This document shows, piece by piece, positions 1 to 7,594 of a stretch of 11,050 nucleotides of DNA (within the stretch, counting starts at the first letter, position 1; the number at the start of each line of letters is the position of its first letter). The notes under the pieces are model-generated. The model was not told the DNA's origin, ran no database searches, and worked only from the letters and a program-made list of their open reading frames with translations. Position numbers and translations under genes: made by a program. The stretch is from Eubacterium sp. (GTDB lineage Bacteria > Bacillota > Clostridia > Lachnospirales > Lachnospiraceae): NCBI GenBank assembly GCA_021442545.1, contig JABUSX010000468.1:1-11050 (forward strand), read 5' to 3'.

Positions 1-1275
1 GCGGACAGGATGACCCTTTCCCCGGTCTCCTTCGTTACGGACGGAACGCCCAAAACGCCGGATATCATCGTTCGGAATGCCGCCGGTATCATACTGACAG
101 AGAACAGCGACTACACGATCACCTTCAGCAGCAATATCGATCCGGGAACCGCTGAGGCCGTTGTAACAGGAATCGGGAATTATACCGATGAAGTTACACT
201 TCCCTTTTTTATTCAGAAGAAGAAAGCTTCTCTTGCCTTTTCCTCTTCCGCAGTCAGCAAAACCCTTGGGGATGCTCCCTTTACCTTTGCGTTGAAGACA
301 AAGGAAACGGATGGTGTCATTTCCTGGTTCAGCAGCGATACATCGGTTGCCGAAGTGGATAATTACGGAAAGGTTACGCTGAAAGGCGCGGGAAGTACGG
401 TGATCACGGCAGAAGCCGCCGCCGGTAAGACATATTATGCAGGCAGTGCTTCCTATACGCTGAACGTTGCAAAAAAGACACCTTCCCTTGCCTTCTCAGC
501 CGGCACGGTCAATAAGGTCTACGGCAATGCCGCCTTCACCCTTACACCGTCCGTTAAGATGACCGACGGCAGCCTTTCCTGGTCCAGCAGCAATACGGCC
601 GTCGCCGTCGTGGACAATTACGGCAAGGTCACGATCAAAGGAGCCGGTTCCGCACGGATCACGGTAAAAGCTTCTGCCGGAAAAACGTATGCCGCGGGAA
701 GCGCTTCCTATGTTCTGAATGTCGGAAAAGGCACGAATGTCATTACGGCTTCGAACATTACGAAAACGACCGCCTCCGCCGCACAGAAGATCGCGGTCAA
801 TGCTGCGGTCAAGGTTTCCACAACTTTAACATATAAATCGGACAACGACTCGATCCGGGTATCCTCGAAGGGTATCGTCACGATCCCGAAAAACTATGTC
901 GGTTCGGCGACGATCACGATCACGGGAAAAGCCACCTCGAACTACAATGCCGTCACGAAGAAAATCACTGTCACTTCACGGCCGAAGCCGACGACTCTGA
1001 TCAGTCTGACGAACAAAAAAGGAAAGATCCTGCAGGTGACCTGGAACCGAAACAGCAAGGCGACGGGCTATCAGATCCAGTATTCCACGAAGAAGGACTT
1101 TTCCTCCTATAACCTGGTTACAGTCAGAAAGAATACGGTCACAGCCTCTCAGATCACAAATCAGATCAGAAAAGGGAAAACATATTACGTCCGGATCCGG
1201 ACATACAAGACCGTGGGCGGGAAAAAATACTACTCCGCCTGGAGCAAGGCTCTGTCCCGAAAAATCGTGAAATAA
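1..1275 (+). CDS. C-terminal part of a secreted Ig-like/Fn3 surface protein (5' end outside window)
   Basis: The reading frame is open from base 1, so this is the tail of a longer gene; the ATG at 10 has no ribosome binding site and is not taken as a start. Counting from base 1, residues about 3-70 resemble the Ig-like module common in Clostridia surface proteins (NSDYTITFSSNIDPGTA, then GIGNYTDEVT). Residues about 73-155 and 156-240 are two Big_2-like domains (SWFSSDTSVAEVDNYGKV and SWSSSNTAVAVVDNYGKV). About 241-325 is another Ig-like domain (SIRVSSKGIVTIPKNYVGSA), and 330-424 an Fn3 domain ending YYSAWSKALSRKIVK. No LPXTG sorting motif is seen; the basic end may bind the envelope, which is inference. 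The same tail occurs in the next gene, so the missing front probably also carries a signal peptide and LRRs. Role: extracellular binding or adhesion is likely, ligand unknown. Confidence 0.85.
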   Translation, partial: ADRMTLSPVSFVTDGTPKTPDIIVRNAAGIILTENSDYTITFSSNIDPGTAEAVVTGIGNYTDEVTLPFFIQKKKASLAFSSSAVSKTLGDAPFTFALKTKETDGVISWFSSDTSVAEVDNYGKVTLKGAGSTVITAEAAAGKTYYAGSASYTLNVAKKTPSLAFSAGTVNKVYGNAAFTLTPSVKMTDGSLSWSSSNTAVAVVDNYGKVTIKGAGSARITVKASAGKTYAAGSASYVLNVGKGTNVITASNITKTTASAAQKIAVNAAVKVSTTLTYKSDNDSIRVSSKGIVTIPKNYVGSATITITGKATSNYNAVTKKITVTSRPKPTTLISLTNKKGKILQVTWNRNSKATGYQIQYSTKKDFSSYNLVTVRKNTVTASQITNQIRKGKTYYVRIRTYKTVGGKKYYSAWSKALSRKIVK

Positions 1276-1282
1276 AAACGAA

Positions 1283-1307
1283 CAGGCGGCTTCGCGGCTG
1301 TCCTTAT
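1283..1307 (+). terminator. weak hairpin after the first surface-protein gene
   Basis: Just after the stop codon, ACAG-GCG-GCTT-CGC-gg-CTGT can fold into a 7-bp GC-rich stem with a two-base bulge. Only CCTTATC follows, not a real T-run, so it may be a weak or Rho-assisted terminator, or simply an mRNA 3' structure. Confidence 0.25.
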
Positions 1308-1311
1308 CATG

Positions 1312-1358
1312 ATAATTATGATTCATGATTAATAATTATGATTAATGATTAATAATTA
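1312..1358. repeat. AT-rich 20-bp tandem repeat, about 2.3 copies
   Basis: Unit 1 (1312-1331) and unit 2 (1332-1351) are ATAATTATGATTMATGATTA and differ at one base (C or A at M); a partial third copy, ATAATTA, occupies 1352-1358. The tract is almost pure A/T and lies 75-120 bp upstream of the second surface-protein gene. It could act as an UP-element or curved DNA at a promoter, or as a replication-slippage site. No convincing -35/-10 pair was found between it and the start codon. Confidence 0.7.
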
Positions 1359-1432
1359 CAAAGAACGGATGAACGATATTGATCACGTTACTGTTGGCAG
1401 CATATCGCTTTTCAGATCATTGAGGTAAGCAA

Positions 1433-4400
1433 ATGAAAAAAAGAATCCTTCCCGTAATCCTCTCCCTTTCCGTGGCCTCTTCCATGGCCGCCGCAGGTCT
1501 TGTACCCGTTTACGCATCCGAATCCGCACCCGGATCTTCCCTTCAGAAGGATGCAGATCCGTCACCGGTTTCCGCTTACAGCGAAGGCGGATCGGATTAC
1601 AGCAGCGATGCTTCCGATGATTTTGCAATCGACCTGATGACACCCGGTATCGCTGAAGACAGATCGGACGGAGAAGGTTCATTGACGGAAGGATCCGGTT
1701 ATGAAGAAATCGATCCGGATTTCGGCTATGATGATTTCGATGATGATTTCGATTACGATGATTCCGATCCCGGATACGATTATGACGATTCCGGAATTTA
1801 TTACGACGGAGACGGCGAAGCGGCCTCTGATTCCGCTGATTATGAAACCGGCGAATCCGCAGACGAGCCGTCGTATATCGATGAAACTGCCGATGCCGAT
1901 TCCTTCCTTCCCGTTCAGGATATTACGGAAATCATTGACAAAGACAATAGTTCTCCGGATCCGGAAGTTCCGGAAGAAGCGGCTGCAGGAAAAGAAACTT
2001 CCGATGAAGAGGAAGAAGATATCAAAAAAGAAACGGCAGATCCTGAGGCGCAGGCAGTCGGCGATATCTATCTGAATGATCACGTCTTCCCGGACCCCAA
2101 TTTCTTTGCCTATATTCGGAGTCTGTTCCCTGACAAAGAATTTAACGCGATTGTCAGCGAGAAAGAACGGGAAGAAATCAAGGAAATGAACTGCAGCGGC
2201 CTGGATATCGAGAATCTTGAGGGCATTCAGAATTTCGAATATCTGGAAAAACTGGATTGCAGCCAGAACCAGATCACGAGTCTGAATCTCAACGCCTGTA
2301 TGTTTTTAAACGATCTGAACTGCAGCGGAAACCAGATTGAGGAACTGAACCCCGGCTGCCTCCCGTCGGTTGTAACATTCCTGAACTGTTCGTACAACCC
2401 CTTGACGTCTCTGGATGTAAACGAATGCATTTTCCTGAAGAAACTGGACTGCAGCGGAAACCAGATTGAGGAACTGAACTGCAGCGGAAACCCGATTGAG
2501 GAACTGGACTGCAGCGGGAACCAGCTTACGGAACTGAATTCCGGCTGTTTACCGACATCATTATTATCTTTGAATTGTTCCTGGAACCCCTTGATATCTC
2601 TGGATGTCAGCAGCTGTACTTCCCTGCAGACGATCGACTGCTCCTGGGATCGCCTGCTTTCTCTGGATGTCAGCGGTCTTTCCGATCTGGAATCCTTATC
2701 CTGCGGCTATAATCAGTATTCCGTTGTTGATAAAAACGGAACTGTCTCTGAATCTTCCATCCTGAAATCTCTGAACGTCCGGGGCTGCACATCCCTGGAG
2801 AAGCTTTCCTGTGAATCCAATGAGATCGGGCAGCTGGATCTTACAGACTGCACAGCACTGAAAGAGCTGAACTGTGAATCGAATAAGCTGAAAGAGATCA
2901 CGGGTCTTGGCGGCTGTACCGGATTGACGAGCCTCATCTGCAGTCTGAACGAGCTGGAAGGATCACTGGATGTCTCCGGTTTTTCTTCTCTGACCAATCT
3001 AAGCTGTGCAGACAACGGGTTTACATCCCTGAATGCTGCCGGTCTCAGCAATCTCTGTTATCTGGACTGCAACGGCGACAAGCTGGAAACCCTGAACGTT
3101 GCCAACTGCACGAAGCTGGAAAGCCTGAACTGCTTTGCCAACTACCTGACGGCTCTTGACGTAAGCACCTGTACGGCTCTGACCTATCTGAACTGCGACG
3201 ACAATGAGCTGGAATCCCTGAATGCCGGCGGTCTCAGTCAGCTGACGGATCTTTACTGCAGCATGAATAAGATCGAAACCCTCAATCTCAGCGGCTGCTC
3301 CGAGCTTAAATACCTGGACTGCAGCACAAATAAGCTGAAATCCCTGACCGTTGCCGATCCGGCAAAGCTGTATTCTTTAAACTGCTATGACAATGAACTC
3401 GAGTATCTGAACCTGTCCGGCTGCTCCGCACTGACGGTTCTCTCCTGCGGTTCGAATTATCTGACAAGCCTGAATCTGAAGGACTGCCCCTCCCTGAAAA
3501 CCCTCGGCTGCGAAATAAACGACCTGGAAACTCTGGATCTGAGATACTGTCCTGATCTGCTCGACTTATGCTGCACAAAAAATAATTTTACCTCTCTGGA
3601 TCTCAACAGCTGTCCCGGACTCCAGGTCTTCATATGCAATGAGTCCAAATATCTGAAAACAGTGAATCTGGAAAACTGCCATGAAATTTTCCAGTTCGAA
3701 TGCTATGAAAATCCTGCACTCACCAGTCTGGACCTGACTCCCAGCAGCGGCAGTCTTCTCCACCTGGAAATAGATAATAACCCGTCCTTATCTGATCTGA
3801 ACATCATCGACTGTTACGGTCTCAAAGAGTTTTACTGCTACGACAATGCTGCACTGACGACCCTCTATGTGTACGGCTGTGACGCACTCATTAATCTTGT
3901 TAATAGCGCTGAGCCCGTCAAAGCCGGTACTGTAATAAAATACACTTCTGACAAAACCGGGAACTATTTCTGGTTTGACGAAGACCTCGACGTAATCAAT
4001 GACAAAAGGACACCTTCTCTTTCCTTCTCGAAAGACACGGTCAATAAGGTTTTCGGCAATGCCGCCTTTACCTTTACGCCATCCGTAAAAGAAACGGACG
4101 GAACGCTTTCCTGGTCCAGCAGCAATAAGGCAGTTGCCACAGTGGATCAGAAAACCGGCAAAGTCACGATCAAAGGAGCCGGTTCCGCACGGATCACGGT
4201 GAAGGCTTCTGAAGGCAGGTTCTATAATGCCGGAAGTGCCTCCTATGTTCTGAAGGTCAACAAGGCGGACAATGTCATCAAGGCCTCGAATATCAAAAAG
4301 ACAACTGCTTCCGCTGCTCAGAAGATCGAGATCAATCCCAGGGTCAAAGTCTCCACAGCATTGACCTATAAATCGAACAACTCCTCGATCCGCGTATCCT

Positions 4401-4810
4401 CAAAGGGTGTTGTCACGATCCCGAAATATTACGTGGGATCTGCCACGATCACGATCACGGGAAAGGCCACAGCCAATTACAAGGCCGTCACGAAGAAGAT
4501 CACCGTTACCGTGCTTCCGAAGTCAACGTCCCTGACAAAACTGACGAATAAGAGCGGAAAGATCCTTCAGGCTTCCTGGAAGCGGAACAGCAGAGTGACC
4601 GGTTACCAGATCGAATATTCCACGAAGAAAGATTTCTCTTCTTACAAACTGGTAACGATCAAAAAGAATACGGTCACAACCACTTCGATCAAAAACAAGA
4701 TTCAGAAGGGAAAGACCTATTACGTACGTATCCGAACCTATAAGACTGTGGGGGGCAAAAACTACTACTCCGCCTGGAGCAAGGCTCTTGCAAGAAAAGT
4801 AGTCAGATAA
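1433..4810 (+). CDS. secreted Cys-rich LRR protein with Big_2, Ig-like and Fn3 tail
   Basis: Complete 1125-residue protein. The start at 1433 is supported by TGAGG at 1421-1425, 7 bases upstream, and by a classic signal peptide (MKKR, hydrophobic core, VYA-SES cleavage site near residue 29). Residues about 45-205 are a strongly acidic Asp/Glu/Ser/Tyr/Gly linker. A pre-LRR cap starts near 212 (FPDPNFFAYIRSLFPD). About 27 LRRs of 21 residues fill 247-823, with pattern LxxLxCxxNxLxxLxLxxC, so cysteines recur at two fixed positions. Then come a Big_2 domain (about 860-945), an Ig-like domain (946-1028) and an Fn3 domain (1030-1125) ending YYSAWSKALARKVVR. LRR and Ig/Fn3 tandems are typical of extracellular ligand or host-glycan binding; no catalytic motif is visible and the ligand is unknown. 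There is no LPXTG anchor. An irregular stretch of three 10-residue units lies near residues 338-367. Confidence 0.93.
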   Translation: MKKRILPVILSLSVASSMAAAGLVPVYASESAPGSSLQKDADPSPVSAYSEGGSDYSSDASDDFAIDLMTPGIAEDRSDGEGSLTEGSGYEEIDPDFGYDDFDDDFDYDDSDPGYDYDDSGIYYDGDGEAASDSADYETGESADEPSYIDETADADSFLPVQDITEIIDKDNSSPDPEVPEEAAAGKETSDEEEEDIKKETADPEAQAVGDIYLNDHVFPDPNFFAYIRSLFPDKEFNAIVSEKEREEIKEMNCSGLDIENLEGIQNFEYLEKLDCSQNQITSLNLNACMFLNDLNCSGNQIEELNPGCLPSVVTFLNCSYNPLTSLDVNECIFLKKLDCSGNQIEELNCSGNPIEELDCSGNQLTELNSGCLPTSLLSLNCSWNPLISLDVSSCTSLQTIDCSWDRLLSLDVSGLSDLESLSCGYNQYSVVDKNGTVSESSILKSLNVRGCTSLEKLSCESNEIGQLDLTDCTALKELNCESNKLKEITGLGGCTGLTSLICSLNELEGSLDVSGFSSLTNLSCADNGFTSLNAAGLSNLCYLDCNGDKLETLNVANCTKLESLNCFANYLTALDVSTCTALTYLNCDDNELESLNAGGLSQLTDLYCSMNKIETLNLSGCSELKYLDCSTNKLKSLTVADPAKLYSLNCYDNELEYLNLSGCSALTVLSCGSNYLTSLNLKDCPSLKTLGCEINDLETLDLRYCPDLLDLCCTKNNFTSLDLNSCPGLQVFICNESKYLKTVNLENCHEIFQFECYENPALTSLDLTPSSGSLLHLEIDNNPSLSDLNIIDCYGLKEFYCYDNAALTTLYVYGCDALINLVNSAEPVKAGTVIKYTSDKTGNYFWFDEDLDVINDKRTPSLSFSKDTVNKVFGNAAFTFTPSVKETDGTLSWSSSNKAVATVDQKTGKVTIKGAGSARITVKASEGRFYNAGSASYVLKVNKADNVIKASNIKKTTASAAQKIEINPRVKVSTALTYKSNNSSIRVSSKGVVTIPKYYVGSATITITGKATANYKAVTKKITVTVLPKSTSLTKLTNKSGKILQASWKRNSRVTGYQIEYSTKKDFSSYKLVTIKKNTVTTTSIKNKIQKGKTYYVRIRTYKTVGGKNYYSAWSKALARKVVR
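2444..2533 (+). repeat. 30-bp tandem repeat inside the LRR coding region, 3 copies
   Basis: Three adjacent 30-bp units (2444-2473, 2474-2503, 2504-2533) encode LDCSGNQIEE, LNCSGNPIEE and LDCSGNQLTE. A further isolated copy encoding LNCSGNQIEE is at 2315-2344. The units are about half the normal 21-residue LRR, so they break the alternation of Cys-strand and Leu-strand halves seen elsewhere. This looks like slippage expansion. Confidence 0.85.
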
Positions 4811-4869
4811 GATGATCCTATAGGAGAAGATATTTCGGCACATTATTTTATAAAATTGAGAATGAGCTT
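4811..4869. other. 59-bp spacer between surface-protein genes 2 and 3
   Basis: No terminator is seen, so genes 2 and 3 may be co-transcribed. A perfect 12-bp palindrome, ATTTTATAAAAT, lies at 4845-4856 just before the next start codon and could be an AT-rich operator or chance. AGGAG at 4822-4826 is too far (over 40 bases) to serve the downstream start. Confidence 0.4.
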
Positions 4870-7104
4870 ATGAAAAATAAAATTTTACCCGCAATCCTTT
4901 CCCTTTCCGTAACTGCTTCCATGGTCTCCGCAGGTCTTGTGCCCGTTTCTGCATCGGAATCTGCAGCGTATGATGTCACAGATCAGAATGCAATATCCGC
5001 TTACAGTGAAGACAGCTCTGACAGCGCTGCCGTTATTTCTGATAATTTTGAAGTCAATCTGACCGATTCCGAAATATATGAAGATGCAGACGACAGATCC
5101 GGTTTTGTAAACGACGACCCCGGTTATGTAAATGACGACCTCGGTTATGTAAATGACGGTCCCGGATTCAGTTATGACGATTCTGACACGGATGTCGGTT
5201 ATGATGATTCCGGTTCCGGCTTTGACGATTCCGGAATTTACTACGACGGGGATGATGAAACAACTTCCGATTCCGCTTCCTCCGAAACCGGCGGGGATGC
5301 GGACGATTCTTCGTACATTGACGGAAGTGACGACACCGATCCCTTCCTTCCCGGCCCGGATGATGCAGAGATCATCGATAAAGATCCCTCTGTCTCTCCG
5401 GATCAGGAAGATTTCGAAGAAACGAATGCAGATGACGGGATTTCCGGTGAAGAAGACATAAAAAAAGAAAACGAGGATCCGGATAAACAGAACGAGGAAG
5501 GCAGCATCGTCATAGACGAAATGTATTTCCCGGATGAAAATTTCCGTACCTATGTTCTGACTGTACTCTTCCCGGAAAAAAGTGAAGGGGACGCCCTCAG
5601 CACAGCGGAACAGGAATCCGTCACCTCCGTTAACTGCAGCGGTCTGAGTATCTCATCCCTTCTGGGACTCGAATATTTCACGAATCTGGAAGAGCTGGAC
5701 TGCAGTGAAAACTTCCTGACAGATCTGGATGTCAGCAGCAATACGTCTCTGACAGTCCTGAACTGCGGAGGAAACGGACTGACGGATATCACCGACCTGA
5801 GCGGCTGTACCGGCCTGACGGAGCTTATCTGCGCCTCAAACAAGCTGAGTTCTCTGGATATATCCGGATGCTCTTCCCTTTCTGTTCTGGATTGTGCGTG
5901 GAATCTGATCTCTGAACTGAATCTCAGCAGTTCCCGGTCATTAACATCTTTAGACTGCTCCCGGAACCGCCTGCTTTCCCTGGATGTCAGCGGTCTTGCT
6001 TCGCTGGAATCCTTATCCTGCGGTTATAATCAGTATTCTGTTGTTGACAAAAACGGAAATGTCTCTGAATCTTCCGTCATGACTTCCCTGAATGTCACAG
6101 GATGCTCTTCTTTAAAGAATCTTTCCTGTGAATCCAATCAGATTTACTCTCTGGATCTGTCAGACTGTACGGCACTGACGACTCTGAACTGTGAATCCAA
6201 TGTATTATCTGAAATTACCGGACTGAGCAGCTGTACCGGATTGACGGAACTCAGCTGCGGCACAAATTATCTGTCTTCACTGGATGTGTCTTCCTGTTCT
6301 TCTCTGGCCATACTGGGCTGCGCGGGAAACCGGATCTCCTCACTGGATGCAGGCAGTCTCAGTGAACTAACCTCTCTGGATTGCAGCAGCAACAATCTTA
6401 CGCAGCTGAATATAACCGGCTGCATGAATCTGAGCAGTCTGAACTGCTATAACAACCTGCTGCAGAATCTGGATGTGCAGACCTGCGCCGGTCTGACGTA
6501 TCTGAACTGCGAGAATAATAAGCTGACGTCTTTGACCGTCGGGAATCTTACACAGCTCACGGAGCTTTACTGCAGCAATAATATCGATGATGAAAACGGC
6601 ATCCGGACTCTGGATCTGAGCGGCTGCCCGGAACTTCAGCATCTGGACTGCTCCGAAAATCATCTTGAGAATCTGAATGTCTCCGGTCTTTCAAAACTCG
6701 GTTCCTTATCCTGCAGCAGCAATGCCCTGGACGATCTGAACCTGTCCGGCTGTTCCGCACTGTCTGTTCTGGACTGCGGACACAACCGGCTGACAAGTCT
6801 GAATCTTCAGGATTGTTCCGGATTGATGACCCTTGATTGTGAATACAACAATATATCCGGTCTGGATCTCTCTGACTGTTCCGAACTCATGAGTATTTCC
6901 TGTTCGGGAACCGGTCTTGTGAGTCTGGATCTGCATTACTGCCCCGAACTCATATTCCTCAAATGCAATGAGAACAACTTCCTGGAAACCCTGAATCTGA
7001 ACGGATGCAGCCAGCTTTCCAACGTTTACTGCTCCGATAATCCTGAACTCACCGTGCTGGATCTGCCCGCCGGCCCGAACAAAGCTCCCTTAAGAATACG
7101 TTAA
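4870..7104 (+). CDS. secreted Cys-rich LRR protein, C-terminally truncated paralogue
   Basis: 744 residues. The signal peptide closely matches the preceding gene (MKNKILPAILSLSVTASM, cleavage near VSA-SES at about 29). The start is chosen by this homology because the ribosome site is weak (GAG at 4864-4866). Residues 45-210 are an acidic Asp/Ser/Gly/Tyr linker that includes three 7-residue repeats. The pre-LRR cap (YFPDENFRTYVLTVLFPEKS) sits near 218, and about 23 LRRs of the LxxLxCxxNxLxxLxLxxC type run from about 250 to the end. The protein stops after LDLPAGPNKAPLRIR, where its neighbour continues through more LRRs into Big_2, Ig-like and Fn3 domains. The downstream DNA in any frame does not resemble the missing domains, so this is not a simple frameshift. 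It may be a secreted LRR-only protein or a decaying copy. Extracellular binding role inferred. Confidence 0.88.
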   Translation: MKNKILPAILSLSVTASMVSAGLVPVSASESAAYDVTDQNAISAYSEDSSDSAAVISDNFEVNLTDSEIYEDADDRSGFVNDDPGYVNDDLGYVNDGPGFSYDDSDTDVGYDDSGSGFDDSGIYYDGDDETTSDSASSETGGDADDSSYIDGSDDTDPFLPGPDDAEIIDKDPSVSPDQEDFEETNADDGISGEEDIKKENEDPDKQNEEGSIVIDEMYFPDENFRTYVLTVLFPEKSEGDALSTAEQESVTSVNCSGLSISSLLGLEYFTNLEELDCSENFLTDLDVSSNTSLTVLNCGGNGLTDITDLSGCTGLTELICASNKLSSLDISGCSSLSVLDCAWNLISELNLSSSRSLTSLDCSRNRLLSLDVSGLASLESLSCGYNQYSVVDKNGNVSESSVMTSLNVTGCSSLKNLSCESNQIYSLDLSDCTALTTLNCESNVLSEITGLSSCTGLTELSCGTNYLSSLDVSSCSSLAILGCAGNRISSLDAGSLSELTSLDCSSNNLTQLNITGCMNLSSLNCYNNLLQNLDVQTCAGLTYLNCENNKLTSLTVGNLTQLTELYCSNNIDDENGIRTLDLSGCPELQHLDCSENHLENLNVSGLSKLGSLSCSSNALDDLNLSGCSALSVLDCGHNRLTSLNLQDCSGLMTLDCEYNNISGLDLSDCSELMSISCSGTGLVSLDLHYCPELIFLKCNENNFLETLNLNGCSQLSNVYCSDNPELTVLDLPAGPNKAPLRIR
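5101..5163 (+). repeat. 21-bp tandem repeat in the acidic linker, 3 copies
   Basis: Units 5101-5121, 5122-5142 and 5143-5163 encode GFVNDDP, GYVNDDL and GYVNDGP (residues 78-98). The repeat keeps frame and lengthens the acidic spacer between signal peptide and LRR region. The second paralogue has a different, Asp-Tyr/Phe-rich linker at this place, so the spacer appears to tolerate length change. Confidence 0.8.
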
Positions 7105-7106
7105 GG
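7090..7106 (+). promoter_or_regulatory. candidate response-regulator box pair, TTAAG repeats 11 bp apart
   Basis: TTAAGA (7090-7095) and TTAAGG (7101-7106) are direct repeats with an 11-bp start-to-start distance, the spacing bound by OmpR/PhoB-family dimers. TTAAGnnTACGTTAAGG is shared exactly with the pair at 7936-7952 in front of the two-component operon. Another TTAAGA at 7145-7150 lies 44 bp (four periods) further on. The TAA stop codon of the truncated LRR gene (7102-7104) lies inside the second box. Binding is inferred. Confidence 0.5.
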
Positions 7107-7137
7107 AAATGATGGTTATAGGATAAGATTATGCCCA

Positions 7138-7165
7138 CTTGTCCTTAAGAATGGGCTGTTATACT
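7138..7165 (+). promoter_or_regulatory. candidate extended -10 promoter for the small membrane protein
   Basis: TGTTATACT (7157-7165) is a good extended -10 element with TATACT at 7160-7165. A weak -35-like TTGTCC is at 7139-7144, giving a 15-bp spacer, so the extended -10 and possibly an activator would carry it. An inverted repeat ATGGG (7151-7155)/CCCAT (7169-7173) brackets the -10 and could be a repressor site. The leader to the start at 7305 would be about 130 bases, purine-rich, with repeated ACAGGAAGCAA (7179-7189, 7236-7246) and AGCAGACA (7189-7196, 7222-7229). Confidence 0.5.
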
Positions 7166-7304
7166 AAACCCATAGAGCACAGGAAGCAAGCAGACAACTG
7201 AAAAACAGTTTAAAGTGAATAAGCAGACAGCTTTAACAGGAAGCAAATACACAGCTTAAAAAGAGAACACAGGCGGAATGCAGAATTTAGCAAGGAGAAG
7301 GACG

Positions 7305-7517
7305 ATGAAGGACTTAAGCACACTTAAAAAACTTTTAACACTGTCAGGTATCGTAACATTTGTATTGACGGTTCGTTTATATATGGAATGTATTGCGGCC
7401 AATCTGGCACCTTTGTCCCTCACAAGCTTCATGCCACTGATCATCAGCTGTATCGCATATGTGGTCATTCTGAACAGCTATTACTATAGAAAGAACAGAA
7501 TTCAGTACTTTTACTAA
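7305..7517 (+). CDS. small two-helix membrane protein, unknown function
   Basis: 70 residues from ATG 7305, chosen because AAGGAG at 7292-7297 is 7 bases upstream; an in-frame ATG at 7278 has no comparable site. Hydrophobic segments at about 9-27 (LLTLSGIVTFVLTVRLY) and 40-58 (MPLIISCIAYVVILNSYYY) predict two membrane helices joined by a short loop. The tail is short, basic and aromatic (YRKNRIQYFY). No family is recognised. The gene has its own candidate promoter and a strong terminator, so it is a single-gene unit. The TTAAGG-type boxes upstream match those of the two-component operon downstream, suggesting regulation by that system. It could be an accessory or stress-response membrane peptide; function is not known. 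Confidence 0.75.
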   Translation: MKDLSTLKKLLTLSGIVTFVLTVRLYMECIAANLAPLSLTSFMPLIISCIAYVVILNSYYYRKNRIQYFY

Positions 7518-7534
7518 AAATGCTCCTCCCAGGG

Positions 7535-7576
7535 CTTCCAAAATCCGGCGGCAGGACGGATTTTGGAAGTCTTTTT
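7535..7576 (+). terminator. strong Rho-independent terminator
   Basis: A perfect 13-bp stem, CTTCCAAAATCCG (7535-7547) with CGGATTTTGGAAG (7557-7569), has a 9-base loop and is followed by TCTTTTTA. It lies 18 bases after the small membrane protein stop codon and ends that transcription unit. Confidence 0.9.
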
Positions 7577-7594
7577 ATGCCTTTAGGCGAGACA

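Noticed and set aside
1701..2075. 124-codon + strand ORF in the acidic linker region, and its counterpart at 5153-5461
   Set aside because: These are other-frame readings of the Asp-rich linker, composed mostly of Ile, Met, Pro, Arg and Lys, without ribosome sites.
7105..7304. Frameshifted continuation of the third LRR gene into Ig-like/Fn3 domains
   Set aside because: No frame downstream of 7104 shows Big_2 or Fn3 motifs; the sequence is a promoter and purine-rich leader.
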